Source: Lewinellaceae bacterium (GTDB lineage Bacteria > Bacteroidota > Bacteroidia > Chitinophagales > Saprospiraceae). Taken from it: 64,000 nt of DNA. The notes beneath the pieces were generated by a model. It did not search any database. It saw only the letters and a list, made by a program, of their open reading frames with translations, and was not told where the DNA came from. Positions 34,950-44,233 of the stretch are shown here, piece after piece. The translations under genes were made by a program, and so were the position numbers. Numbering within the stretch: the first letter of the stretch is position 1; every line of letters begins with the position of its first letter. The stretch lies in contig JACJYP010000004.1 in assembly GCA_020636045.1 (NCBI GenBank), positions 186,001 through 250,000 on the forward strand, read 5' to 3'.

Positions 34950-36332
34950 ATGGATTCAAACGAAGACATTAAAAGGATTGAAGACCTGATCGCCAACGGT
35001 GATACCGAAGACGCCATCCTCGCGCTGGTAGAATTTACTAAAAACAGCTCTTCTGCCCATTACGAAGACGCCGTCTTGTTGTCCGGCCAGTTCAGGCAGT
35101 GGAAAAGGGAAAATATGCTGGGTGTCCAGCAATCCGGAAACGAGCTGCGGCGGATTGAAATGGGCATATTGTCGATCCTGAAAAGCGACAGCAAGCAGGG
35201 ACAGGGGCAAAAACATCATGCGGCGCCCGTAAGCAGCACGCATACTTCCATGGAAGCGAGCACCTCCAGGCAATCGTCTGGCGAGCGGCATACCGGCAGT
35301 TCCGGCAACAACAATGCGATCTACATCATCGGCGGTATTTTACTATTGCTGGCAGCGGGCGTGATTGCCTGGCTGGTGATGGGGAAAAACGACCAACAGG
35401 CCAACCAGCCTACCATTATCGTCGTGCCGCAAAACTTTGTGAATCCCCCGTCGCCGCGTGACCTGACTGCCGATCAGCAGGTATTCGTGGCAAAGTGGTA
35501 CCTGGAACACTATCCCGAAATTTCGAAAAGCGGATATACCGGAGAAACGGGCGCCCGCCTGCATTTTATGAAAGTCGGGATCAACGACGGGCGACAGTCC
35601 AGTCCGACTTTTAATGTGCAATACTACAAAACCAACAACCCCGACCTGGAACAGGTGTACGGCAACGACTATCTGAAGTATTACCAGCATTACGTGCTGT
35701 TTGGCCAGAAGGAAAACCGGCCGGCCGTCGATCCAAACCAGCAGGCCACCATAGAGGCTGCTCCGGCTACCAACACCAACCAAACAAGCGAATCCGGCCA
35801 ACAGGCTGCGACACAAACCGATCAGGGCAACACATCAGAGCCTCCAAAGTCAGAGCCAAAGGCCGTAACAACTCCCCAAAGATCTGCAGAAACACCTACG
35901 GGGCCGGTCCCGGGAAGCGTAAGAGACAAATGCGGAAATACATACAGAACCGTTCGGGTCGGCAACCAGACCTGGATGACAGAAAACCTGCTGGCCACCA
36001 AATGCGATGACGGCACCCCGATCGATCCGGGTAATTACAAAACAGAGCGGGGGATGACAGTATATAATACAACAGCGATCGAGCAATGTAATATTTGCCC
36101 GAAGGGCTGGCGGGTGCCGAGCAAACGCGATATCAAAGCCATCGACAACGCGCAGGCCGGCGGCGATCCCAAATCCCTGTTCAACATCAACAGAGACGGT
36201 TTCGGCGGCCTGGATTATCTCATGCTGACAGACAACCGGATCTGGTACGGCGATTTTAACGGCTCCAATACCGCCATGACGGTAAAAGGGGACGCGACAA
36301 AATTCAGTCTGGTGCGCTGCATCAAAAATTAG
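34950..36332 (+). CDS. EAD-transmembrane-FISUMP protein
   Basis: A 460-residue single-pass membrane protein. Residues 1-80 look like an effector-associated domain: IKRIEDLIANGDTEDAILALVEFTK, then an AVLLSGQFRQWKRENMLG helix and ELRRIEMGILSIL, the three-part pattern of EAD11-like death-fold adaptors. A Gln/Ser-rich linker, one membrane helix (~123-144) and a periplasm-facing module (~172-258, WYLEHYPEISKSGYTG... FNVQYYKTNNPDL) follow. The C-terminus (~325-460) is a FISUMP domain (VRDKCGNTYRTVRVGNQTWMTENL... ICPKGWRVPSKRD). EADs pair conflict-system effectors with NTPases or proteases; here the adaptor sits on a membrane-anchored surface domain. No partner gene is adjacent. Function is unknown. 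Confidence 0.82.
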   Translation: MDSNEDIKRIEDLIANGDTEDAILALVEFTKNSSSAHYEDAVLLSGQFRQWKRENMLGVQQSGNELRRIEMGILSILKSDSKQGQGQKHHAAPVSSTHTSMEASTSRQSSGERHTGSSGNNNAIYIIGGILLLLAAGVIAWLVMGKNDQQANQPTIIVVPQNFVNPPSPRDLTADQQVFVAKWYLEHYPEISKSGYTGETGARLHFMKVGINDGRQSSPTFNVQYYKTNNPDLEQVYGNDYLKYYQHYVLFGQKENRPAVDPNQQATIEAAPATNTNQTSESGQQAATQTDQGNTSEPPKSEPKAVTTPQRSAETPTGPVPGSVRDKCGNTYRTVRVGNQTWMTENLLATKCDDGTPIDPGNYKTERGMTVYNTTAIEQCNICPKGWRVPSKRDIKAIDNAQAGGDPKSLFNINRDGFGGLDYLMLTDNRIWYGDFNGSNTAMTVKGDATKFSLVRCIKN

Positions 36333-36355
36333 ACAGGGATCGTATCCTGCATTTG

Positions 36356-36397
36356 GCGTTCTTACGGGGTGATTCAGCCTTGTAAGAACGCTTATTT
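36356..36397 (+). terminator. Terminator of the EAD-FISUMP gene
   Basis: GCGTTCTTAC (36356-36365) pairs with GTAAGAACGC (36382-36391) around a 16-base loop, followed by TTATTT. Confidence 0.7.
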
Positions 36398-36431
36398 ATG
36401 GGTGGGTCATGGCATTGAACAGTATTATTGT

Positions 36432-36594
36432 TAGAACCCATCTCAAAACTACATGCCGGGCTGAAACAGCGTCTGAAGGCCGAATACTGCCTCATTTTTT
36501 TACCATAACGTCATTATGCATTATGCCTGCAAAAAATTGACTTGTCTTCATCCTTCAGCGATCCGTTTCAGCGCCAGTTTTGAGATGGGTTCTA
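36432..36594. mobile_element. MITE with 19-bp terminal inverted repeats
   Basis: TAGAACCCATCTCAAAACT (36432-36450) is repeated in exact inverted form at 36576-36594; the next ~25 bases inward (CTGAAACAGCG..CTGAAGG and its complement) also match imperfectly. The 163-base unit encodes no transposase. Ends of the form GAACCCATCTCAAAA with a TA target duplication resemble IS5-family elements, so this would be a non-autonomous derivative. The right end overlaps the TAG stop of the convergent 36592-38130 gene. Confidence 0.78.
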
Positions 36595-38130
36595 GTCATG
36601 ATGCACGACTATACAAAGTGTTTGCCTGTAACTACCCGGCTGACTCAATGCCAGGAAATATAAGCCGTCGGATAACGAATATAACGGCACATGATGTGTG
36701 AGCGTGCCTTTGGGGATATGATCCCTATATACAACTTCGCCAAGAAGGTTAGTAAGGGTAACAAGAAAATCATCTTTAAGGGGTTCGCTATTTGAGGGTA
36801 CAATATAGACCCGGCCGGAAGCGGGATTGGGATAGACATAGAATGTAACGGGAGAGGACGAAAAACCCTGAAGTTCTTTCAGTGACACAACACCTTGAAA
36901 TAAATCGTCGCATCCGGGAATAACACAACCGTTGCTGTCTAAATGCAATAGCCATACATCACGGTTATAGGTTGTAGGAATGCCGCTGGAAAAGGTATCC
37001 AGAATGGTCCCTACAGCGACCAGACTGCCGTCTTCTTTTTCTACCACATCGAATATTTCCCCAAATGCATCTCCCGGAAAGCGGAGATCACCGATAATAC
37101 GCTCCCATTTTTTCTTGCCGTCGGGTGACAGGCGTAGAATCCATCCTCCAAAATTGCGTGACAGTTCGAAGATGGTGTCAAAAAACGGATGATTTTCGTC
37201 AAAACCGACACCGATAAAATCACCGTTTTGTGCGGTTTTTACACTGTTCATAAAATGGAATTCCGGGGAAGTTGTCTCATAACGCCACAATTCTTCCCCA
37301 CTGCTATCCACTCTGTATAGTATCGGTCTGTAAAAAGGCGGATCGTCGATATCGGTGTAACGCGACATCACCGCTCCGCCATCATATGTGTGCGTGGCAT
37401 AGCAGTTTACGCCCAAACCGTCTGATGAATCCCGGACAACCTTAAACAGTTTATTGCCAAGGCTGTCAATTTTAAGCACAAAGCCCTCGCGCCAATGACA
37501 ATCCGGCTCAAAACATCCACTACATCCCAATACATAACCTCCATCGCTAGCCTGTGTAATGGAATAAACGCCCATGGTACGATATTGCTCGCCATAGCGT
37601 CTTCGCCAAAGAATGCCCCCATCTGCAGCACAACGGTATAACCAGAGTTTGCCTTTATTAATACCCGTCACTTCTCTGGCTATAAATACAAATCCTCCTC
37701 CGGAAGCAGCAGCCATGCCCAAAGCCTGATCCTGGTTGGCAGTACCGTAATACCATTGTGCCAATACATTCCCATCCAGATCAGTCTTGACCACGGTCAC
37801 CTCAAGCGTGTCAACCGCTGGTGCTGAATTGCCAATAAACAAAATGGAGGAGTCTTGTGCCGCCATGCAAGTATAGGCGCCAAGCGATATTTCTTCATAG
37901 CTGCGCTTCCACACTACTTCGAGATTCGCGTCTAATTTGATAAGCCCGACGCATGCGTAAGGGCTCAAGTCGCAATAGGAAGTGGTTACGATGTAATAAC
38001 TACTGTCTTTATCGATAATTTGCCATGCTGCATCTGCATAGCCGGCCAAATCTATATTTCTTGAAAAATAGCCCTGACAAGGCCCGGTCGATGGGAAGCA
38101 AATCACTAGAAAAAAAAGGAGTTTCATCAT
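36592..38130 (-). CDS. Secreted beta-propeller protein with T9SS sorting domain
   Basis: A 512-residue protein with signal peptide MMKLLFFLVICFPSTGPCQG. The body (~25-415) consists of propeller-like repeats ending in D-x-x-G-x-x-x-W (LDANLEVVWKRSY, TDLDGNVLAQWYYG, CAADGGILWRRRYG, VDSSGEELWRYE, LSPDGKKKWERIIG). The C-terminus (~425-512) is a type A sorting domain (FYVYPNPASGRVYIVPS... LSDGLYFLALSQPG). It should be exported by T9SS. The stop codon TAG coincides with the terminal bases of the MITE at 36432-36594, so the native C-terminus may have been slightly altered by the insertion. Function unknown. Confidence 0.87.
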   Translation of the reverse strand: MMKLLFFLVICFPSTGPCQGYFSRNIDLAGYADAAWQIIDKDSSYYIVTTSYCDLSPYACVGLIKLDANLEVVWKRSYEEISLGAYTCMAAQDSSILFIGNSAPAVDTLEVTVVKTDLDGNVLAQWYYGTANQDQALGMAAASGGGFVFIAREVTGINKGKLWLYRCAADGGILWRRRYGEQYRTMGVYSITQASDGGYVLGCSGCFEPDCHWREGFVLKIDSLGNKLFKVVRDSSDGLGVNCYATHTYDGGAVMSRYTDIDDPPFYRPILYRVDSSGEELWRYETTSPEFHFMNSVKTAQNGDFIGVGFDENHPFFDTIFELSRNFGGWILRLSPDGKKKWERIIGDLRFPGDAFGEIFDVVEKEDGSLVAVGTILDTFSSGIPTTYNRDVWLLHLDSNGCVIPGCDDLFQGVVSLKELQGFSSSPVTFYVYPNPASGRVYIVPSNSEPLKDDFLVTLTNLLGEVVYRDHIPKGTLTHHVPLYSLSDGLYFLALSQPGSYRQTLCIVVHHD

Positions 38131-38619
38131 ATTCAGAAACTGAAATGCGGTTAAACGAAGGGGAGGGGTTTAATTGAGCCCGAACCAAAGTTAGGCAATA
38201 TGTAAATCTTGTTTTTCTATACGATTTAACTACGACACGATCTGCTAAAACTGTCAGATCATGTCTTGCCTATTACAATTTTATTATCCACCGGAATATA
38301 TGGACGGCGCGATTAATGCGGCAGGAGCCACTAATTAATTCCGTAAGTTTCCCGCCCTGTCTGGTGTTTTCACCCAGCAAACGTACGCCGAGTAATCCAG
38401 TCTCTATGTGCAACAGCCAGTCCTTATCATATCAAATATACCAGAGAAGGCCGGCACATATCGGCAGAAAAGTAAAATCGTCTGAATATCAGGTTTTGTT
38501 CAAAATGCTGACTCCGATCTACGTTTTGTGCCTGGTCAAAAGACATAAGCACTGCGAATTTTCGGTATCCTACTGTATAACAGGCATCGCATTTAATAGC
38601 AATGCAACAAAATATTATG
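38131..38619. other. Intergenic region with a decayed repeat
   Basis: 489 bases without a supported gene. The stretch ~38490-38580 (GGTTTTGTTCAAAATG..GACTCCGATCTACGTTTTGTGCCTGG..) is similar to ~49936-50005 near the decayed repeats at 49.4-50.0 kb, so it is probably another copy of the same dead repeat. No terminator stands out. Confidence 0.5.
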
Positions 38620-39147
38620 TCATCTTAATATATATTTCAGTTTTTGAATGCTGGTGTTAATATGGATCGTATCCGGTAAAATATCTTCTTTGGCTCCAAT
38701 GCCGCTATAATAATACTGACAGTCGATATTGATATTCAGCCATCTGTTTTCCTTGTCGATCCCCGTTATTTCAACGAAACTCGGGCCCTCCAATACATAA
38801 TAATCATCCAGGGTCTGGTCAATAATGAGTGTAAGCAAACCACTTACCGGCAATTTGTCAGGATTGCCAAATCCGGTGCTGTCGATGAGCAATACAAAAC
38901 CGGTTTCGAACGGGATATAGGTAAAAAACACCTCAAGTCTTTGATATCCGGAGTTGTTATACCCTTTTAATAACAAACTAAGATTGCCGGACGATCCAAA
39001 AAATTCTGCCGACGCCTTCATGCTGATCAGGGAATCATTAAGGAAAACATCCGCATAATATGCATCGGAATTATCGTCTTCCTGTTTGCAGGAAACAAAC
39101 AAACACATAACCGTGATGAGCGCCCAAAAACAAAATCTTATACTCAT
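38620..39147 (-). CDS. Lipoprotein of unknown function
   Basis: A 175-residue protein from the ATG at 39147 (MSIRFCFWALITVMCLFVSCKQED); Cys20 follows a lipobox (LFVSC). The mature part is beta-rich (VFLNDSLISMKASAEFFGSSGNLSLLLKGYN.. LEVFFTYIPFETGFVLLID) and ends with a predicted amphipathic strand INTSIQKLKYILR. The style is of small DUF-type Bacteroidota lipoproteins, but no family was recognised. AT content is higher than in housekeeping genes of this window, as in the neighbouring genes. Confidence 0.72.
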   Translation of the reverse strand: MSIRFCFWALITVMCLFVSCKQEDDNSDAYYADVFLNDSLISMKASAEFFGSSGNLSLLLKGYNNSGYQRLEVFFTYIPFETGFVLLIDSTGFGNPDKLPVSGLLTLIIDQTLDDYYVLEGPSFVEITGIDKENRWLNINIDCQYYYSGIGAKEDILPDTIHINTSIQKLKYILR

Positions 39148-39263
39148 TGAAAAGAGTTTTGTGGTAAGAGCCAGGCTTGTCCTGCATATAATGTAAGCGT
39201 GTGCGATATCCGCTTGAATCTCCTGGAGTAATGGTATGCCATTATGAAACTTTGAGCAAACTA

Positions 39264-40302
39264 TTACCTGTTGCTTTTTACTTCTACGTCTTTCCATTTT
39301 TTGAACAAAATTTCCGCTACAGACTGGTCAACTACCATCCTGCTAAAAAGAAAAGGGTAAATCAGACAGTAATCGCGGTGAAAGAACTGAAAGGCAATTT
39401 TTTTGCTATATGAATCAATATCTTCCAGGTGAACCCTGCTCCTGTTTAAATTAATTTGCTCTTTCAGCCCTGGCTCTAATTGCCCTGAAAAAACGAATAA
39501 CCTGCCGTCTATATATTGCATGATAATTTGTTCCATACATCCTTTCCGCACCCTTTACAAATTGGTCATTGTGATAGTCCATAAGTTTTGTATATAGCAA
39601 GGGATGAAAACGGAGGCTGTCAATATTTTTTAAGATGGCGGCATCCATCCATATTCTGTTCCACATCGCATTATGTTCGAGGACGTAATAGTATACGGGA
39701 TGATTGAACGGATTAAAATTGATTGCAACGTTGTCATCCGGAAATCCATTTGTATTGAAATCCGTTATCAATCTGATATAGTTTAATGAATCAACAAACA
39801 TAATGGTATCCCTGAACACAACATATTTATTGCCTATTCTCCTTGCATCATATTCTTTTCTGATTTTCTGGTCATCATTGATCACTTCACATAAAAACAG
39901 GTAACGGGCATCCTTTTCCTTATGGTAAAGATTCATGTCATTTTCCAGTTTCCGCCAGTATGTTTTATCTCTCAAGGCGTTTATCTTCTGCGATCCGTTT
40001 ATAAAAGCACTATCCAAGCCCTGTTTACACAGGGCATCCCAGTATTTGAGGATAGATGTATCATCGTTTTTTTCTATTGCAGATATGAGCGCATTGTAAA
40101 CATCCTTATAATACGGAATTTTATTTTCTATACTTTGGAAGGCAGAATCATATAACACAAGAGCCTTTGCAAGGTCACTATCGCAAATGCTTAATTCTGC
40201 CTGGTTAATCAGATTGTAATAGTCGGGCACATCGCTTTTTTGCGCAATCAGGCTCCCCTTAAAAAGAATAATAATCAATATGATTTTTAGCATTTTTTTC
40301 AT
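39264..40302 (-). pseudogene. Secreted protein interrupted by a one-base frameshift
   Basis: The first frame runs from 40302 (MKKMLKIILIIILFKGSLIAQ, signal peptide) to a stop at 39451. The second frame, starting before 39551 and ending at 39264, continues the same protein: IYRRQVIRF joins SGQLEPGLKEQINLNRSRVHLEDIDSY. The switch falls on an A6 run at 39488-39493 (T6 on the coding strand); one base fewer restores a single 345-residue frame. The protein has paired helical segments (YYNLINQAELSICDSDLAKALVLYDSAF) and a C-terminal charged region. Family not recognised. Either a sequencing homopolymer error or a recent mutation. Confidence 0.75.
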
Positions 40303-40373
40303 GGGAAAAAGTGGCGAATTGATACCCAAAGAGCATTATGGTCATATAAAACGATGGCCAAATTGCGTATTCA

Positions 40374-42128
40374 TCATTTGATCCGGATCAATTTACCCGA
40401 CCCGATCCTGTCGCTTCCTGCAATAACTTCCCAAAAATATATGCCAGCCGGCAAGACTTCGGTATTGAGTTCATTAGCACCCGTTCTAACTGGGGCTTCC
40501 AATACCAGACGTCCGCTCCAGTTATACATAAGAAACCGTATATCGTTGGATTCTTGTCCATCAAGCACAAGATTCAGGTGCTCTCCAAATGGGTTCGGTG
40601 ATACAGATACCAGGCGTTGCGATATGGGAGCATTTTGTCCCGACACACCGAGATATAGCATCTTGCAATGCGTATCCGAACCATCCGGGTTATCGACGGT
40701 CAGGCATACCTGGTATGCGCTGGTCGAATTGAATTGGTGTGTGGGATGCCGTTCACTACTGCCCGCACTCCCGTCACCAAAGTCCCACGACCAGGCGGCA
40801 GGTTCATAGTACGACAGATCATGAAATCTGACCAGAAGCGGATCGAGGGTATCCTGATCATAGCGCCACCAGGCCTTGGGGATATTATTCAGCCCAAGTG
40901 TGTCGCATGGAGAGCCATCGAGCGGACCAAGACGGTAATTGGGAAAGTTGGGAACAGAATATGAATTTACGGTAGGTAATAGCAGCCCTCGCTGCTGATA
41001 CTGGCATGCGGCGCCTTCTTCGTCAGGATTATAGATGATATGGAGCCATCTGGAACCGCTGGTTGAACTGGTGTAAATCTTTCCGTCAGGTGCAAGTTGA
41101 GATAAATAGAAGCGCTTGGGATACGGATAATCATCCCTAATCGCTACAATTTTTTTAGAACCAATAACATCATCATCATACAAATCATATTGAAAAACAG
41201 TGTCCTGAAAATTTCCATATAAAAACCTGGAATTGGGGGAAATGGATACCCCACCATATAAACCAACAGGATGATGAAATTGCCGCTGGTTGCTCAATAA
41301 CCCCAGACATCTGTCAAAATCAAAAATGTTCAGATATGTCCCCATGGCGTCACTGATGCCATTATATATCGCATAAAAACGCCCGTCAGGAGAAAAGCAG
41401 GTCTGTCCGGCGCCGCTGTATATCGGGAAATCTACTGTTTGTTGTCCTTTTGAACTGATGCCCTTTGGGTTAACCAAAAAACGATAAACACGCGCTGCAT
41501 CTGCTTCCCAAATCAACACCCACCAATCACGTCCATTGGCGTGTTTACAAGCAGTTATTTGGCCATTCCCGATCGTGTCTTCCAATAACATTTGCTCTCT
41601 TTCTACCATTTTTCCCAAGCCGTTGTTACCTTTCAGATCGATCAGGGCATAGGACAGGTTCAAAGAACCCAAAATTACCTGAGCGGCAGAGCCGTAGTTG
41701 GCCTTACCCCCATAAATCAGGAACAGGCTGTCCGGGTGCGCGGGCCAGGGTAGAAAAATGCTGCCTTGCGGCAAAAACTCATCGGAATACTTTCTAAAGG
41801 TCGAGCCGGTGACGATGTATTTGTCCATTTCTTGCCCGTTTTCCATAACGTGGAATGATGCATCTTCTACCTGGATGCCATTAAAATAGGCTATCAAGTT
41901 TCCCGAAGAGTCGGAAAAGGCGGAGTTGTTGTGGGTGAAGTTTATATAGGTAACCAGGTTTTCTTCCAGATGAATATTCCCATCAAAAAAATCACCTACT
42001 GATATTCCATAAGAGTCACCCGGATCAGTCGGCCCCGATTGATATCCTGTGAGCCATGTGTTATCATGGAGTTGCGCGCAAAGTTTTAAGGGAAAAATAA
42101 ATAAAAACAAACATGTATACTTATCCAT
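40374..42128 (-). CDS. Secreted PKD/T9SS protein, paralogue A
   Basis: A 584-residue protein with signal MDKYTCLFLFIFPLKLCAQ. After a propeller-like body (~25-415) containing IFLPWPAHPDSLFLIYGG and PDGRFYAIYNGIS-type strands, a PKD domain (~425-500) shows WSWDFGDGSAGSSERHPTHQF, and the last ~85 residues are a T9SS sorting domain (VSVSPNPFGEHLNLVLDG... LPAGIYFWEVIAG). A near-identical paralogue lies directly upstream at 42291-44051; identity covers everything after about codon 50, including many synonymous sites, while the signal peptides and first ~45 residues differ. Surface-exposed; function unknown. Confidence 0.88.
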   Translation of the reverse strand: MDKYTCLFLFIFPLKLCAQLHDNTWLTGYQSGPTDPGDSYGISVGDFFDGNIHLEENLVTYINFTHNNSAFSDSSGNLIAYFNGIQVEDASFHVMENGQEMDKYIVTGSTFRKYSDEFLPQGSIFLPWPAHPDSLFLIYGGKANYGSAAQVILGSLNLSYALIDLKGNNGLGKMVEREQMLLEDTIGNGQITACKHANGRDWWVLIWEADAARVYRFLVNPKGISSKGQQTVDFPIYSGAGQTCFSPDGRFYAIYNGISDAMGTYLNIFDFDRCLGLLSNQRQFHHPVGLYGGVSISPNSRFLYGNFQDTVFQYDLYDDDVIGSKKIVAIRDDYPYPKRFYLSQLAPDGKIYTSSTSGSRWLHIIYNPDEEGAACQYQQRGLLLPTVNSYSVPNFPNYRLGPLDGSPCDTLGLNNIPKAWWRYDQDTLDPLLVRFHDLSYYEPAAWSWDFGDGSAGSSERHPTHQFNSTSAYQVCLTVDNPDGSDTHCKMLYLGVSGQNAPISQRLVSVSPNPFGEHLNLVLDGQESNDIRFLMYNWSGRLVLEAPVRTGANELNTEVLPAGIYFWEVIAGSDRIGSGKLIRIK

Positions 42129-42290
42129 AACAGCGTAAGGTTATAGCATTCTCCAAAGATTGGAAATACGCGTTATTATTGATCAGCAGAAAATTGTTAC
42201 TATTTTATATAGCCATCATTATAGAAGCGTAGATTACTCGTACTAAAGCCAACGACGTCTTATTATCCCTTACCAAAGATCGAAGACTCA

Positions 42291-44051
42291 TCATTTGATC
42301 CGGATCAATTTACCCGACCCGATCCTGTCGTTTCCCAAAATAACTTCCCAAAAATATATGCCAACCGGCAAGGCTTCGGTATTGAGTTCATTAGCACCTG
42401 TGCTAACAGGGGCTTCCAATACCAGACGTCCGCTCCAGTTATACATAAGAAACCGTATATCGTTGGATTCTTGTCCATCAAGCACAAGATTCAGGTGCTC
42501 TCCAAATGGGTTCGGTGATACAGATACCAGGCGTTGCGATATGGGAGCATTTTGTCCCGACACACCGAGATATAGCATCTTGCAATGCGTATCCGAACCA
42601 TCCGGGTTATCGACGGTCAGGCATACCTGGTATGCGCCGGTCGAATTGAATTGGTGTGTGGGATGCCGTTCACTACTGCCCGCACTCCCGTCACCAAAGT
42701 CCCACGACCAGGCGGCAGGTTCATAGTACGACAGATCATGAAATCTGACCAGAAGCGGATCGAGGGTATCCTGATCATAGCGCCACCAGGCCTTGGGGAT
42801 ATTATCCAGCCCAAGTGTGTCGCATGGAGAGCCATCGAGCGGACCAAGACGGTAATTGGGAAAGTTGGGAACAGAATATGAATTTACGGTAGGCAATAGC
42901 AGCCCTCGCTGATGATATTGACATGCGGCGCCTTCTTCGTCAGGATTATGGATGATATGGAGCCATCTGGAACCGCTGGTTGAACTGGTGTAAATTTTTC
43001 CGTCAGGTGCAAGTTGGGATAAATAGAAGCGCTTGGGATACGGGTAATCATCACGGACAACGACTAATTTTTGTGAACCAATAATGTCGTCAGCATACAG
43101 ATCGTACTGAAAAACAGTGTCCTGAAAATTTCCATATAAAAACCTGGAATTGGGGGAAATGGATACCCCACCATATAGACCAACAGGATGATGAAATTGC
43201 CGCTGGTTGCTCAATAATCCCAGACATCTGTCAAAATCAAAGATGTTCAGATATGTCCCCATGGCGACACTGATGCCATTATATATCGCATAAAAACGCC
43301 CGTCAGGAGAAAAGCAGGTCTGTCCGGCGCCGCTGTATATCGGGAAATCTACGGTTTGTTGTCCTTTTGAACTGATGCCCTTGGGGTTAACCAAAAAACG
43401 ATAAACACGCGCTGCATCTGCTTCCCAAATCAACACCCACCAATCGCGTCCATTGGCGTGTTTACAAGCAGTTATTTGGCCATTCCCGATCGTGTCTTCC
43501 AATAACATTTGCTCTCTTTCTACCATTTTTCCCAAGCCGTTGTTACCTTTCAGATCGATCAGGGCATAGGACAGGTTCAAAGAACCCAAAATTACCTGAG
43601 CGGCAGAGCCGTAGTTGGCCTTACCCCCATAAATCAGGAACAGGCTGTCCGGGTGCGCGGGCCAGGGAAGAAAAATGCTGCCTTGCGGTAGAAATTCATC
43701 GGAATACTTTCGGTAATGTGAGCCTGTGACAATATACTTGTCCATTTCTTGCCCATTCTCCATGATGTGGTAAGAGGCATCCTCTACCTGGATACCGTTA
43801 AAAAATGCGATCAGGTTTCCTGAAGAATCAGAAAAGGCAGAGTTGTTGTGCGTGAAGTCATAATCAAGGTTAACAAGTTCCAAACTTTCGAGGTTGCCAT
43901 TGCCGAAATTCAACAAGGATATTCCATCTAAATCTCCTTGTTGGGGAGGAATGGCTGTCGTGTATCCTGTTAGCCAGGTAAAATCGTACCTCTGTCCGCA
44001 GACCGACAAGGATAGAAACATAGCTATTGAAAAAACCAGGCCTGTGCGCAT
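42291..44051 (-). CDS. Secreted PKD/T9SS protein, paralogue B
   Basis: A 586-residue protein from the ATG at 44051 (MRTGLVFSIAMFLSLSVCGQRYDFTWLTGY). Same layout as paralogue A: propeller-like body, PKD domain (WSWDFGDGS) and T9SS sorting domain ending GSGKLIRIK. The two genes match almost base for base from ~43850 to the stop codon plus ~9 bases of flank, but differ in short patches (for example DDIIGSQKLVVV against DDVIGSKKIVAI, and the first ~50 codons). Such patches in otherwise identical DNA suggest gene conversion after an older duplication. Confidence 0.88.
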   Translation of the reverse strand: MRTGLVFSIAMFLSLSVCGQRYDFTWLTGYTTAIPPQQGDLDGISLLNFGNGNLESLELVNLDYDFTHNNSAFSDSSGNLIAFFNGIQVEDASYHIMENGQEMDKYIVTGSHYRKYSDEFLPQGSIFLPWPAHPDSLFLIYGGKANYGSAAQVILGSLNLSYALIDLKGNNGLGKMVEREQMLLEDTIGNGQITACKHANGRDWWVLIWEADAARVYRFLVNPKGISSKGQQTVDFPIYSGAGQTCFSPDGRFYAIYNGISVAMGTYLNIFDFDRCLGLLSNQRQFHHPVGLYGGVSISPNSRFLYGNFQDTVFQYDLYADDIIGSQKLVVVRDDYPYPKRFYLSQLAPDGKIYTSSTSGSRWLHIIHNPDEEGAACQYHQRGLLLPTVNSYSVPNFPNYRLGPLDGSPCDTLGLDNIPKAWWRYDQDTLDPLLVRFHDLSYYEPAAWSWDFGDGSAGSSERHPTHQFNSTGAYQVCLTVDNPDGSDTHCKMLYLGVSGQNAPISQRLVSVSPNPFGEHLNLVLDGQESNDIRFLMYNWSGRLVLEAPVSTGANELNTEALPVGIYFWEVILGNDRIGSGKLIRIK

Positions 44052-44233
44052 ATAAAATATCTGAATAGCGGCTGTCACTGATGGTAGTATCTATAAAAGT
44101 ATACATCGGTTCTTCTATCCCATCCCTTTCCGCAAAACAAAAATAGCACACAGAACACACAGATACAATTGCCTTGAATTGTAAATCTGTAATTCTGTGT
44201 GCCAATCAGACAAAGGATACGCGCATCCCGGAT

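Noticed and set aside
36516..36701. 61-residue plus-strand frame
   Set aside because: It spans the MITE end and the antisense of the T9SS gene.
38316..38660. 114-residue plus-strand frame
   Set aside because: Composition and overlap with a decayed repeat suggest chance; no family.
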